Part shown: one piece after another, positions 18,669 to 28,021 of the stretch | Layout of the letters: the number at the start of each line of letters is the position of its first letter | How positions within the stretch are numbered: the stretch's first letter is position 1 | Assembly (NCBI GenBank): GCA_047630175.1 | Contig: JBLHVI010000002.1 | Coordinates: forward strand, 108,458-172,457 | Reading direction: 5' to 3' | Source of the DNA: UBA4582 sp047630175 | GTDB taxonomy: Bacteria > Pseudomonadota > Gammaproteobacteria > Pseudomonadales > Azotimanducaceae | Length of the DNA stretch: 64,000 nucleotides | Notes under the pieces: model-generated | Told to the model about the DNA's origin: nothing | The model's database searches: none | What the model saw: only the letters and a program-made list of their open reading frames with translations | Program-made: the position numbers and the translations under genes

Positions 18669-19352
18669 ATGGAAGCTGTTGCGCTGGACACACTGGTCAA
18701 AGAACGACGCAGTATCCGCGGCTATACGAAAATGCCGGTATCTCGAGAACTCATTGCAGAAATCATTGCTGTGGCCAAGGGCGCACCTTCATCAATGAAC
18801 ACCCAGCCGTGGTTCTTCCATGTGGTCACCGGAGAGCCGCTGGAGCGTATTCGAGAAGGCAACACCGAAAAAATGATGTCTGGCGCCAATGTCGACCGTG
18901 AAATCAAGATGAACCATGGCTATGAAGGCGCTTACCGTGGGCGTCAGGTCGATATCGCAAAACAGCTTTTTGCGGTTATGGGTATTGACCGTGAAGACAA
19001 AGAAAAACGTCAAGACTGGGTTATGCGCGGCTTTCGTCAATTCGACGCACCGGTATCCATAGTCATGACGTGCGAGAAAAGTATGGAACACGACACCATT
19101 TGCCACTTTGACTTAGGTGCGGCGGTATATGGTCTAGTTCTCGCAGCGTGGACACGTGGTTTAGGCACTGTGATCAACGGTCAAGGTATCATGCAATCAT
19201 CCGTTGTACGCGAGCACGCGAAAATTCCTGACAATCAAACCATTATGACCTGCGTCGCCATGGGCTGGCCAGACTTAGACTTTCCCGCCAACGGTGTTAA
19301 ATCTGTGCGCGAAGAAAATCAAAACTTCGTCACCTACACAGGATTCGAATAA
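18669..19352 (+). CDS. Nitroreductase-family FMN oxidoreductase
   Basis: A 227-residue nitroreductase-fold protein. The N-terminus has the FMN-binding RRSIRGYTKMPV, then APSSMNTQPWFFHVV, and the C-terminal half holds GLVLAAWTRGLGTVING and VAMGWPD, all standard elements. Family members use NAD(P)H and FMN to reduce nitroaromatics, quinones or enones; the native substrate cannot be told. It is followed by a short hairpin and then an SDR gene. Confidence 0.85.
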   Translation: MEAVALDTLVKERRSIRGYTKMPVSRELIAEIIAVAKGAPSSMNTQPWFFHVVTGEPLERIREGNTEKMMSGANVDREIKMNHGYEGAYRGRQVDIAKQLFAVMGIDREDKEKRQDWVMRGFRQFDAPVSIVMTCEKSMEHDTICHFDLGAAVYGLVLAAWTRGLGTVINGQGIMQSSVVREHAKIPDNQTIMTCVAMGWPDLDFPANGVKSVREENQNFVTYTGFE

Positions 19353-19356
19353 ACTC

Positions 19357-19380
19357 AGAAGCTTCCGCTTCTAGGTGTTT
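19357..19380 (+). terminator. Weak intrinsic terminator after nitroreductase
   Basis: AGAAGC-TTCC-GCTTCT forms a 6-bp stem with a 4-base loop right after the nitroreductase stop, followed by a T-rich stretch (GGTGTTTTCTT). The stem is short and the U-tract broken, so efficiency is uncertain. Confidence 0.4.
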
Positions 19381-19488
19381 TCTTGGCGCCGGAGATTCTG
19401 CGCCACAATAAACCGCCCTCGTAAATAAACCATCGCAAAAAGACTAAACACCATTAGCTTAATGCGCTTTTCACGGATGCAAAACACG

Positions 19489-20499
19489 ATGAACGACGAT
19501 CAAACGACAGCAGAACTCCGATTTGATGGACAAGTCGCACTTGTTACAGGCGCAGGTCGTGGGCTCGGGCGGGAACATGCGCTATTACTGGCCTCACGAG
19601 GCTGCAAGGTAGTGGTAAATGATCTGGGCATCGCCTACGACGGCACGGGTACCGGTGAGCATCGAGTAGCTGACGAGGTGGTGGATTTAATTCGAGCCGC
19701 TGGTGGTGAAGCCATCGCCAATTTTGATTCGGTTGAACAAGGCGAGCTGATCGTTGCTGCCGCACTCGCGGCCTATGGACGGCTCGACATTGTGGTCAAC
19801 AACGCGGGCATCTTGACCCCAGAAACGTGGTCAGAACTGACACTGGCGTCCTGGCAGCGAACCATTAACATTAATCTGACCGGCGTATTCACGGTAATGA
19901 AAGCCGCATGGCCTGTGTTCGTCGAACAAGGATATGGGCGCTGCGTGATGACATCCTCTCCCGCTATATTTGGTGCCGGCGTGGCCGCATATGCAGCGAG
20001 TAAGGCTGGCCTACTCGGTTTAGCTAACTCGCTACAGTTTGAGGCGCGTAAGCTCAGGCTAGACATCAAATGCAACCTACTGGTGCCTCAGGCAGACACG
20101 CGCATGGTCCGTGACTTTGCCTCTGCTATTGATGACCGGCGAGCACAACAGGGTCGATCGAAAGCGCGTACTGCGCCCCCTGAGATGTTGGCCAGACTCA
20201 CGCCTAACAAAGTCTCCGCGATGGTTGTATGGCTGGCGCACGCCTCCTGCAGCGCCGAAGCCTCAATCCACGAGGCTGGCGCGGGATACTTCGCTAGATT
20301 GAACTGGGCAAGATCCGCACCCCTATTTGCGACAGAAAAACAGGGCTTGGATGGCGCCCCGCTACCAGAGAACGTTCGCGACGGCCAAGCCACGCTTGCC
20401 GACTTCCAAAACGGTGATATGCCAATTTCAGGCGACGGCACCATGGGCGGGCCTACTGCCCTCGAGCAGGTTTTGCGGCATCTGAAACCCAATGAATAG
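19489..20499 (+). CDS. MFE-2-like short-chain dehydrogenase
   Basis: A 336-residue SDR. Cofactor motif TGAGRGLG, the NNAG motif, and a YAASK active site. The wording GCKVVVNDLG and TGTGEHRVADEVV is typical of the dehydrogenase domain of peroxisomal MFE-2/HSD17B4-type 3-hydroxyacyl-CoA dehydrogenases, suggesting an acyl-CoA or steroid-side-chain substrate. The catalytic Ser lies in MTSSPA. It lacks the hydratase and SCP2 domains. Three in-frame ATGs occur; the third (19489) fits the normal SDR N-terminus best. Confidence 0.8.
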   Translation: MNDDQTTAELRFDGQVALVTGAGRGLGREHALLLASRGCKVVVNDLGIAYDGTGTGEHRVADEVVDLIRAAGGEAIANFDSVEQGELIVAAALAAYGRLDIVVNNAGILTPETWSELTLASWQRTININLTGVFTVMKAAWPVFVEQGYGRCVMTSSPAIFGAGVAAYAASKAGLLGLANSLQFEARKLRLDIKCNLLVPQADTRMVRDFASAIDDRRAQQGRSKARTAPPEMLARLTPNKVSAMVVWLAHASCSAEASIHEAGAGYFARLNWARSAPLFATEKQGLDGAPLPENVRDGQATLADFQNGDMPISGDGTMGGPTALEQVLRHLKPNE

Positions 20500-20535
20500 C
20501 TCGGCCGCAAAGTAACAAAGCGCCCGCTAGATCAT

Positions 20536-20556
20536 ATGATATTGGCATAATATCAT
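20536..20556. promoter_or_regulatory. Inverted repeat, 8-bp arms
   Basis: ATGATATT-GGCAT-AATATCAT is a perfect palindrome with a 5-base spacer, 37 bases after the SDR stop. The size suits a dimeric regulator site; without a T-tract it is not an obvious terminator. Confidence 0.5.
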
Positions 20557-20688
20557 TATGGGTGGAGCCCGGCCGACTTTTCTGACTAGCGTCATGCTTG
20601 CGCCTCTATGTCTTCAAAAAATGCGGAGTATCCACCCCCCATCGCAAGCTCAAACACGGCAATTTGAAAACTTCGCGGCAAATTAATA

Positions 20689-20702
20689 TTGATCTATATC
20701 AA
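20689..20702. promoter_or_regulatory. FNR/ANR-type box
   Basis: TTGAT-CTAT-ATCAA matches the FNR/ANR consensus TTGAT-N4-ATCAA at every defined base. No FNR gene with a cysteine cluster is in the window, and the site is about 520 bases from the receptor start, so its target is uncertain. Confidence 0.5.
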
Positions 20703-20777
20703 TTTTTAACCACCCTGCCTGAACCCTAGCCATCAGTGCCGACTTTTCCCGTTCGCATTCCAGCCTACGAATTTTCT

Positions 20778-20792
20778 ATATCATACTGATAT
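20778..20792. promoter_or_regulatory. Short inverted repeat
   Basis: ATATCA-TAC-TGATAT, 6-bp arms and 3-base spacer, resembling half-sites of the ATGATATT palindrome at 20536. Could be a second site for the same regulator. Confidence 0.35.
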
Positions 20793-20940
20793 TGTTACAT
20801 ATTTTTATGATTACTGAATTTAAAACGCATATTTTATCGATGAATTTCGACATTATCCGCGTACCAAAATCTTCCATCCCCTCGACAATACAGTTAGTTT
20901 CGGCTGATTGCTTAGCGCGTTATCCAGAATGTGTTACCAA

Positions 20941-20961
20941 TGTACTCAATTAATGAGTACA
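20941..20961. promoter_or_regulatory. Inverted repeat, TetR-size operator candidate
   Basis: TGTACTCA-ATTAA-TGAGTACA is a perfect palindrome with 8-bp arms and 5-base A-T spacer, about 260 bases ahead of the receptor start. Its form is typical of TetR/LacI-type operators. Confidence 0.5.
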
Positions 20962-21220
20962 AACGACTCAGTGAGCCCCGGTTTTTTATAACCAAAATAT
21001 TATTTTGATGTCATTTATTGATGAAATTATTTCAACATCAATAAACTATTGATGTAAGCAACAAAGACGAATACTGTCGAACTTGCTTGGCGGATAAGCG
21101 TATAACATGCCTACTGCTCGCGTGGGCAATCACTGATTTCGCAGTGCGATACCTATCTCGAGGAAACTGGAAGTTCACAAGCTAAAGACAATAACAATAA
21201 TAAAATTTATGGGGACTACT

Positions 21221-24196
21221 ATGGGAAATCGATATACCCAGTTTGGGTGGACACTCGCCACGGCAGCGTCGATTGCAGTACCGGGCGTTCTGTACGCCGC
21301 TGACTCAGGTCGTAAAATTGAAGAGGTCATTGTTACCGCAGAACGTAAAGAGGCGTCCATTCAGGATACCTCTATCTCAATTACTGCCTTTACTGACCAA
21401 TTTATTGATGATTTTGGTATTCGTAACCAAGAGGACCTGCAGAATTTTGTGCCTGCTACGACGATTCAGCCTTATGACGCGACCATACGCGGTGTTGGCC
21501 GAAACTTCCGCGCCTTAGGTGGTGACCCAGGTGTTGCAACCTACATGAATGGTGTTTACTCCGAGGATCTGTTGACGGCAACCGCAGCAACTTTCTGGGA
21601 CGTGGCGCGCATCGAAGTGCTACGTGGCCCGCAGGGCACGTTGTATGGTCGCAACGCCGTTGGTGGTGCCATCAACATTCTCTACAAAGAACCTACCTAT
21701 GAGCCTGAACAGGCGTTTCGCGCTATTGTCGGCAATTTCGGTACCCAAGAATACTACGGCATGGTTTCTGGCGCGCTGTACGAGGACAAACTCGCTGGCC
21801 GTCTGAACTTCAGTTTGCGTGACCGCGATGGCGTCATCGAGGAAATCGGTCCGGGTCAAGATGATATTGATGGACTGGGCACCGATAACATCGCCGTGCA
21901 GTTAAAGTGGAACCCGACAGATACTTTCCAAGTCGATCTACGCCAGAACATCATGGAAATTGATCGTTCATTCGGCGGCGCCAACGGCGGTGGTCTCGTG
22001 GTGCTAAATGAGGAGTCTGAGGCGAATCGTAACACAACCTCGCTGGTGCCCGGTTATCGTCGCGTTGACGCAGCACAGACCAACCCGCTAGCGTCTGATT
22101 TCATAGTCCCTGGGGCGCAGATGTTTTCTTTCACTGATCCTGCTTCCGGTGCAGCGGTAGCGGCACAACCTAACCGCGCCGGCATGGAGTATTTTGACGG
22201 CAATGGTTTCCAGAATGCTGCCGCATCGCTAGATGGGTTTAATAATACGTCGGCAGCCAGCGCGGCAGAATATAACCGATGTGTTTTTCCGGGTGATATT
22301 AAGGGTGATGAGATCTGTGCAGCCACTAATGGTTTGAACCAAGAAGAGTTCGACCAACAGGGCACCCAAATGACGATGGCTTGGCAAGCGACAGAAAACC
22401 TGACGCTCAAATATATATACGGTTATAACAAGCTATCCTATCGTCGCACCACGGATGATGACAACACTGCTAGCCAGTTCTCGGACCGGCAGTTTTACGT
22501 CAACCATGAAGCTGATTATTCATCGCATGAGCTTCAGGCTTTTTATGATTTCTCGGACAGTTTCTCCATTACGTCTGGAATATTCTTCTACGACGCGACC
22601 ATCGATCAGCGAGGTGACTTTTACTCTAGCGTAGGTGAAGACCGTTTCGAGGAAGCTTATGTCGATAACTCTTCGCTGTCCGCGGCTGCCTCGGCCCTTA
22701 CAGGCATACCTGCAGGTCTGTCAATGTCTCAGCTCATTGGTGGCGCCGCTGCGCCTGCAGCAACGCTGTACTCAGCAAAAAATAGCTGTCTCGTCCCCAA
22801 TCCATCGCAAACCTGTGAGCAGAATTACTCTGTGACAAACTCTAATGCAGGCCTGAGCGTTCTTAACGGTGGCGACGGTACGCGTAGTGACAATCTCGTT
22901 ATTGTGCCGTGGACGGGCGACAATGGCACTAACCCTGACCTAGACGTTCTACACGGACCTAACACCCGAGGCAGTGACTTATTGTATGCCACACAAACTG
23001 TCAGAGAAGCCTTCGCTGCTTACACGCAAGCGGTGTGGGATATCAATGATTCCTTTACGCTCACAGCGGGTATCCGTTACGCCTCAGATGAGGTGACGGC
23101 TGAGGAAAATTTGTTCCGCTACACAGAGTCAGATCTGGCCGGTGCACTGGGGCTTTATACGAGCGCCTTCACGGCTACCCCCTCAGGTGGTAGTGCCCTT
23201 TACGACCTAAACGTTGCCAATGGCGGCTTTGATACAGACGCTGCTGGTGATGTTGTCTTTGACGTAAACGGTCAACCAACACCCAACGCTAAAGCGACAA
23301 ATGGCGGCATCCCAGTAGCTGTTAGTGTCTACCGACCCTTCTATCGTAAAGACACTAAGACAACCGGTCGCATCAACCTTGACTGGAACATCAACGACAG
23401 CGCTTTGATGTACTTTTCAGCAACGTCCGGCTACCGATCCGGTGGTTACAACTTAGTGTTCTTCAGCAGCACCGCTGCCTACGATCCTGAGAATTTGATT
23501 GCCTATGAAATCGGCTACAAAACTCAGTTCCTAAACGACACGCTACAGCTCAACGGGTCTTTCTACTTCTACGACTACGACACCATTCATACGGTCGCAA
23601 CGGAAGTATCTAGTATTGGCGGGCTATCAACCTCAGTACTAGAGGCACCAGGTGCGAAGATCTCTGGTATTGAGGCTGAAGCCTTATGGTTAGCGACAGA
23701 TAACCTAACACTGGGCGGTAATTTCAGTTTCACGCCGAGCGAATATACAGAGGATTTGTTTATCAAAGATACCGCAGGTTTTGATAAGCCAGATTCACTC
23801 TTTCCCGGTTCCAACCAAAATGTGAATATCAACGGCAATCAGCTGCTGCAAGTGCCAGAGTGGAAGTACACGGCATTTGGCTCTTATCGAGTGCCGATGC
23901 CGAACGGATCAAATCTCGACATTTCAAGCACTTACAGCTGGGTAGATGAAGTTTATTACTCACCTTTCCAGAATGAACAGGAAAAGGCGCCGTCATATGC
24001 TCGAACTGACTTACGCGTTAACTGGACTTCTGCTGATAACCAATGGGTAGTGTCTGGCTTCGTCAACAACGTATTCGATGATGTCGGTATTTTGCAAATT
24101 TTACGCAATGACGAAACGGAGTTCTTCCGTCAGTCAGCGGGTACCACCTTGCCACGTCTCTACGGCGTAGAATTTACCTACAAAACAGGTACCTAA
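21221..24196 (+). CDS. TonB-dependent outer-membrane receptor
   Basis: A 991-residue receptor. A signal peptide (cleavage near VLYAADS) is followed by a TonB-box-like IEEVIVTAERKEASIQDT, a plug domain with VLRGPQGTLYGRNAVGGAIN near residue 135, and a 22-strand barrel ending YGVEFTYKTGT. Large insertions with Cys pairs (CVFPGDIKGDEICA; CLVPNPSQTCEQ) suggest long external loops closed by disulfides. It imports a specific nutrient across the outer membrane with TonB energy. The ATG at 21221 follows GGGGA; an ATG four codons earlier is possible. Neighbouring SDR suggests, without proof, a lipid or steroid-like substrate. A strong terminator follows. Confidence 0.92.
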   Translation: MGNRYTQFGWTLATAASIAVPGVLYAADSGRKIEEVIVTAERKEASIQDTSISITAFTDQFIDDFGIRNQEDLQNFVPATTIQPYDATIRGVGRNFRALGGDPGVATYMNGVYSEDLLTATAATFWDVARIEVLRGPQGTLYGRNAVGGAINILYKEPTYEPEQAFRAIVGNFGTQEYYGMVSGALYEDKLAGRLNFSLRDRDGVIEEIGPGQDDIDGLGTDNIAVQLKWNPTDTFQVDLRQNIMEIDRSFGGANGGGLVVLNEESEANRNTTSLVPGYRRVDAAQTNPLASDFIVPGAQMFSFTDPASGAAVAAQPNRAGMEYFDGNGFQNAAASLDGFNNTSAASAAEYNRCVFPGDIKGDEICAATNGLNQEEFDQQGTQMTMAWQATENLTLKYIYGYNKLSYRRTTDDDNTASQFSDRQFYVNHEADYSSHELQAFYDFSDSFSITSGIFFYDATIDQRGDFYSSVGEDRFEEAYVDNSSLSAAASALTGIPAGLSMSQLIGGAAAPAATLYSAKNSCLVPNPSQTCEQNYSVTNSNAGLSVLNGGDGTRSDNLVIVPWTGDNGTNPDLDVLHGPNTRGSDLLYATQTVREAFAAYTQAVWDINDSFTLTAGIRYASDEVTAEENLFRYTESDLAGALGLYTSAFTATPSGGSALYDLNVANGGFDTDAAGDVVFDVNGQPTPNAKATNGGIPVAVSVYRPFYRKDTKTTGRINLDWNINDSALMYFSATSGYRSGGYNLVFFSSTAAYDPENLIAYEIGYKTQFLNDTLQLNGSFYFYDYDTIHTVATEVSSIGGLSTSVLEAPGAKISGIEAEALWLATDNLTLGGNFSFTPSEYTEDLFIKDTAGFDKPDSLFPGSNQNVNINGNQLLQVPEWKYTAFGSYRVPMPNGSNLDISSTYSWVDEVYYSPFQNEQEKAPSYARTDLRVNWTSADNQWVVSGFVNNVFDDVGILQILRNDETEFFRQSAGTTLPRLYGVEFTYKTGT

Positions 24197-24277
24197 TAGC
24201 CGCTCAGGAATCCTCATAAACTGGGGGCTCCTGAGACTTATCAAATGCTAGAAGCTGGGATATCAGCGAATGGCGAG

Positions 24278-24307
24278 AAAAAAAGCGACCTATGGTCGCT
24301 TTTTTTT
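24278..24307. terminator. Bidirectional intrinsic terminator
   Basis: AAAAAAAGCGACC-TAT-GGTCGCTTTTTTTT: a strong stem with A-tract on one side and T-tract on the other. It can end the receptor gene on the plus strand and the zinc-ribbon gene on the minus strand. Confidence 0.9.
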
Positions 24308-24320
24308 GCTTCAGTCTTTA

Positions 24321-24701
24321 CTAGAGGTTGGCGCGCAGTATCTCAAACATTGCCCGGAACCGTTCCAATACGGTGTGCTGCTTCAGATCGCGAAACTCAC
24401 CTGCATCGAAGAACGCCCCGTAACAGATAGGACAAGACTCATACTTAATGTGAAATTGATCTTTATCGACCATTGGAATCATTCCAACTAAGCACTTCGG
24501 GCAACTAACGTCTGGCATGTCATCATACATCTCGCCGACCTGCTCGCTGCCAATGTCGATAGCCTCCGAGCCTTTTATTTTTACTAGGTCTTCCTTTTCC
24601 AACATATCAAACCACAGTCCACTACAACCTGAGCAGCGTTCAACCTCAATACCAGCGTGGGAAACGATTTCAAATTCTGCATTGCACTTCGGGCATTTCA
24701 T
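24321..24701 (-). CDS. Double zinc-ribbon (zf-TFIIB) protein
   Basis: A 126-residue protein with two zinc ribbons: CPKC...CSGCSGLWFD at residues 3-30 and CPKC...CPICYGAFFD at about 67-100. Each ends with the G-x-W/F-F-D motif typical of the zf-TFIIB domain. Such proteins are cytoplasmic, conserved and mostly uncharacterised. A linker predicted helical joins the two halves, and the repeat suggests internal duplication. It is a lone gene that shares the terminator with the convergent receptor. Confidence 0.85.
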   Translation of the reverse strand: MKCPKCNAEFEIVSHAGIEVERCSGCSGLWFDMLEKEDLVKIKGSEAIDIGSEQVGEMYDDMPDVSCPKCLVGMIPMVDKDQFHIKYESCPICYGAFFDAGEFRDLKQHTVLERFRAMFEILRANL

Positions 24702-24815
24702 CGGTCTTCCTCCGGCTTTTTGTCCTAAATAATAACACAGCCCTTTTCAGCACTGGCTTGCAAGCTGCAGACTTCTCGAAGATTTCGCAGCATTCAGTAA
24801 AACATTTCCTACTGT

Positions 24816-25262
24816 CTAGCGCATGTAATACGCATTAGGCAGAGACCAATCATTGTTAGGGTCTCGAATGAACTGTATTTTCTCCTCTACCACTGACAGA
24901 TCTAAACCCTGGTGGAAGTCGGGGTTATCACCAATCCACTTAAGTCTTTCGTCATCGTCACTAAAGGTCACCTGCAATAAAAACAACACCTCTCGGTTTT
25001 TGTAAACATCATTAGCGATGGGAAGAACGAGGGACAACGTTGAAAAATGAATGTAACCCTCTAACGCGATAGATTCAGGCGTGTAGACATTATTCACGGT
25101 CAACGTCGATAGCTCTTTTCCACTCACAATATGATACAGCGTCGTGTCAGCAAAACTATGGTTGGTGAACACAAAAACAGACAGCAGAGAAATGCTCAAA
25201 AATAGCCATTTCATACCTTTTAATGCCCGTTCATCAGTCGACCGTGTCGTTTTAGTACGCAT
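24816..25262 (-). CDS. Secreted DUF952-like protein (second of pair)
   Basis: A 148-residue protein with a signal peptide (hydrophobic KWLFLSISLLSVFVFTN, cleavage near SFADT) and a DUF952 domain: TTLYHIVSG, then PESIALEGYIHFSTLS, then LLQVTF, in the usual order. DUF952 proteins are generally small and cytosolic; an exported form is unusual. GGAGG inside the end of the preceding gene lies 8 bases before this ATG, and the stop and start are one base apart, so the two genes are coupled. Function of the domain is not established. Confidence 0.7.
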   Translation of the reverse strand: MRTKTTRSTDERALKGMKWLFLSISLLSVFVFTNHSFADTTLYHIVSGKELSTLTVNNVYTPESIALEGYIHFSTLSLVLPIANDVYKNREVLFLLQVTFSDDDERLKWIGDNPDFHQGLDLSVVEEKIQFIRDPNNDWSLPNAYYMR

Positions 25263-25263
25263 C

Positions 25264-25776
25264 TTATTTAGCCTCCACTATGCCAGCCACCGCCAAGAAT
25301 GTGCCTTGCGCGTCTCGTGATACGACGTGCGCTTCCAACACAGCAGACGGATGAATACCGCCTAGAATATGTGGAAACAGCTCACTGTCTGCGCCGGGAA
25401 AGTCGGGTTGCTTGTCGCCTACCGGGGCCGTGGTTTCAAAAATAGTCTCCACGCCGGAGGCGTGCAAAGAATCTATCGACATTCTTAAGCATAACCACTC
25501 ACCCGCCACCTCTGGATAAAAATGATTACCAATAATCATTAAAAAATCAGGATTAGCCGTCGCATGACTGAATTTATCGTGGCTATAGGTTGGCGGATAA
25601 TAGGTTGCATCATTAGCCAAAGCTTCTTCCCACATGGATTTTTGAATGAGATGAAAAACATAAGGATATTTGGCGGTATATTCCTCGACATTCGTCGAAG
25701 AAGCACCCAAGGCATGTTGAGAAAAACCGATAATACTAGACATCGCCAGAACCAAAACCATCGCTGTTGTTTTCAT
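25264..25776 (-). CDS. Secreted DUF952-like protein (first of pair)
   Basis: A 170-residue protein starting MKTTAMVLVLAMSSIIGFSQ, a clear signal peptide cleaved near ALGASS. The body follows DUF952: YVFHLIQKSMWEEA, then YYPPTYSHDKFSHATANP, then EWLCLRMSIDSL and ELFPHILGGIHPSAV. It differs strongly from the following gene, so the pair is an old duplication or two subtypes. The ATG at 25776 was chosen because the signal peptide starts there; the frame is open 35 codons further upstream. Confidence 0.7.
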   Translation of the reverse strand: MKTTAMVLVLAMSSIIGFSQHALGASSTNVEEYTAKYPYVFHLIQKSMWEEALANDATYYPPTYSHDKFSHATANPDFLMIIGNHFYPEVAGEWLCLRMSIDSLHASGVETIFETTAPVGDKQPDFPGADSELFPHILGGIHPSAVLEAHVVSRDAQGTFLAVAGIVEAK

Positions 25777-26010
25777 TTCTACTAGCCTGCTTAATTTATC
25801 AGCCGTGAAGCTATCTTTATAGAAACACGATGTCAAAGTCTCTCTTTGACCGGGGCTGGCGCGCACCTTAATAGCGCGCAATGGAAGACTGCCACCACGC
25901 GCCGCTTATGCTAGCATCTGCTTGTCGGTTGCTTGCCTACGCCAACATCGCTCATTGTAGTCAAACCTTGACTAGTACACTCAGGCTTTCACACCCTGGC
26001 ACGAGACCCA

Positions 26011-26937
26011 TTGCTTACACTAACCCTGATAATTGCATTGCTCATTGACCACATGCTCGGCGAGCCCCGCCGTCTCCATCCTTTGGTCGGGTTTGGATAT
26101 TGTGTCCAGCATTTAGAAAAATATCTACGTCGTACCCAAGCGTTCATTCATCACCCAAAACCCGCTGGTATTGTCGCCGTGTTGATAATTGTATTGACGT
26201 TAATTTTGCTGATTTATGGCTGCCATCATTTGCTCCTAGTCAATGTCCCCCTGAGCATTTTAGCGAACAGTATTATTGTCTATTTGTGTATTGCACCAAG
26301 AAGTCTTACCGAACACGCAATGGCAATACTCGCGCCCCTGCAGCGCGGCGATATTAAAGCGGCACGCCGGGCGCTGGCAATGATCGTAAGCCGTGACACC
26401 CGCCAATTGCAGCCGACCGAGGTAGCATCGGCTACCTGCGAATCGCTATTAGAGAACGGTAGCGACGGTATCTTTGCGGCAATTTTTTGGTTCTGCGTAG
26501 GCGGATTATATGGTGTTGTTATCTACCGCGCGGTTAACACGCTGGATGCCATGTGGGGCTATAAAAACGAGCGCTATCGCGAATTCGGCTGGGCAGCGGC
26601 GAGGCTAGACGACGTATTGAATTTTATGCCTGCGCGTTTGGTAGCTTTTAGCTATGCATTAATGGGCCAGTATACGCCTGCCATGACTTGCTGGCGGCAG
26701 CAAGGCAATACGTGGAAAAGCCCTAATGCGGGACCGGTGATGGCCGCCGGCGCAGGCAGTTTAGGCATTATCTTAGGCGGCAAAGCCGTGTATAACGGCA
26801 TACAAGACCAACGCCCGCAGCTAGGCTGCGGCGACGTTGTGCGAACCGCTGATATCGGCCGCTGTTTAGATCTAATTAATCGCTGCTTGTTTTTGTGGCT
26901 AGTTATCATTGCAGTAGTCGAGGTACTGAGTGAATAG
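26011..26937 (+). CDS. cbiB: Adenosylcobinamide-phosphate synthase
   Basis: The 308-residue membrane protein has about five hydrophobic segments and the family opening LIDHMLGEPRRLHPLVGFG, then NTLDAMWGYKNERYREFG and RLDDVLNFMPARL, all standard CbiB/CobD text. It joins aminopropanol phosphate (or its precursor) to adenosylcobyric acid at the inner membrane. Translation seems to start at TTG (26011), since the conserved N-terminus begins there. Its end overlaps cobC by 8 bases. I found no convincing cobalamin riboswitch in the 130 bases upstream. Confidence 0.93.
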   Translation: MLTLTLIIALLIDHMLGEPRRLHPLVGFGYCVQHLEKYLRRTQAFIHHPKPAGIVAVLIIVLTLILLIYGCHHLLLVNVPLSILANSIIVYLCIAPRSLTEHAMAILAPLQRGDIKAARRALAMIVSRDTRQLQPTEVASATCESLLENGSDGIFAAIFWFCVGGLYGVVIYRAVNTLDAMWGYKNERYREFGWAAARLDDVLNFMPARLVAFSYALMGQYTPAMTCWRQQGNTWKSPNAGPVMAAGAGSLGIILGGKAVYNGIQDQRPQLGCGDVVRTADIGRCLDLINRCLFLWLVIIAVVEVLSE

Positions 26938-28021
26938 GACAAAGATTGTGCCCGAGTTTCTCCCTGATCATGGCGGTGATATCCAGGCTGCTAGTGAGGT
27001 CTTCGACATTCTACTGGCGCAATGGATAGATTTATCGACGGGTATTAACCCCGACGGGTATCCCATACCGCCAATTCCGCAAGCCTTTTTCTCAGAATTA
27101 CCTTGCGATGATTACCCGCCGCTGCTGCATGCCGCCAAGGCGTACTATCAAGTATCGGATGTGCTACCCGGTGCAGGGTCTCAGGTTTTTATTGAGACGA
27201 TTCCACGTTTGATTAGACATCCCTGCCGCGTTGCCATTCCCGATATCGGCTATCAAGAACATCGCAAGCATTGGCTCGCCTGTGGTCATCAGGTTGTTGA
27301 CTACGACGGTTTTAATCCGCAAAGCTTGAGCGCGCTGATTGAAGGAGCAGCGGTTGATTGTGCCGTAGTCATCAATCCCAATAATCCGACGGCGGCCACC
27401 ATAGATATCAACACACTTAACCAGTGGCGACAGCAACTATTGCAGGTCAATGGATTACTGATCGTTGACGAGGCGTTTACAGATTGCGAAGGGCTTGACA
27501 GTGCCCTGGCGCTGAATGATCACAGCGGCATGATAGTTCTGCGCTCGCTCGGTAAGTTTTTTGGCCTAGCAGGTTTACGTGTAGGTTTTGCGTTGGGCGA
27601 TGGTGAGCGACTGCAACAGCTGAAGTCTTACCGCAGCTTATGGTCGATTTCTGGTGTTTCCCAATATGTGGCAACTTGCGCATTAGCCGACCGGGCATGG
27701 CAGCTGCGAGCCCAGCGGCAAATTGCAGCAAACCGCGACAACTTATATCAGCTGCTATCGAACTATTTTCCCACGCAGCAGCTACGTCCTTCATCTCTTT
27801 TTGTGTCCTTAATGATGGACCGGGAGCGGGCTATTGCTCTCTATTTGGGGCTAGCACATCGCGGCATTTTATTACGTTATTGTTCCCTGAAAGACTCAAC
27901 AAGAGCGCTGTTAAGGTTTGGTTTGCCCGCCGCCGACAATATTCAACATAACAAGCGATTCGTTGCCGCAATGGATGATATGGTAGAGGGAAAGTGCCCG
28001 GCACAGAGGAAACAGCCATGA
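26930..28021 (+). CDS. cobC: Threonine-phosphate decarboxylase (CobC type)
   Basis: A 363-residue class-I aminotransferase-fold protein. It has the DHGGDI start, LSTGINPDGYP, NPNNPTA, DEAFTDCEG and the PLP-lysine region RSLGKFFGLAGLRVGF, the usual CobC/CobD set. It decarboxylates L-threonine-O-3-phosphate to aminopropanol phosphate, the nucleotide-loop linker of cobalamin, and so supplies the substrate of the overlapping cbiB product. The start is GTG (26930, overlapping cbiB) or GTG at 26948. Its stop overlaps the next gene in an ATGA junction. Confidence 0.92.
   Translation: MNRTKIVPEFLPDHGGDIQAASEVFDILLAQWIDLSTGINPDGYPIPPIPQAFFSELPCDDYPPLLHAAKAYYQVSDVLPGAGSQVFIETIPRLIRHPCRVAIPDIGYQEHRKHWLACGHQVVDYDGFNPQSLSALIEGAAVDCAVVINPNNPTAATIDINTLNQWRQQLLQVNGLLIVDEAFTDCEGLDSALALNDHSGMIVLRSLGKFFGLAGLRVGFALGDGERLQQLKSYRSLWSISGVSQYVATCALADRAWQLRAQRQIAANRDNLYQLLSNYFPTQQLRPSSLFVSLMMDRERAIALYLGLAHRGILLRYCSLKDSTRALLRFGLPAADNIQHNKRFVAAMDDMVEGKCPAQRKQP

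Larger units (their letters stand above)
20500..21220. other. Long regulatory spacer before TonB receptor
   Basis: No gene is visible in these 720 A-T-rich bases. It contains four perfect inverted repeats, listed separately, and presumably the promoter of the receptor gene at 21221. Confidence 0.6.

Noticed and set aside
25882..26010. Possible cobalamin riboswitch upstream of cbiB (AAGACTGCCACC resembles part of a B12 box)
   Set aside because: The remaining conserved riboswitch elements are missing and the region is too short.
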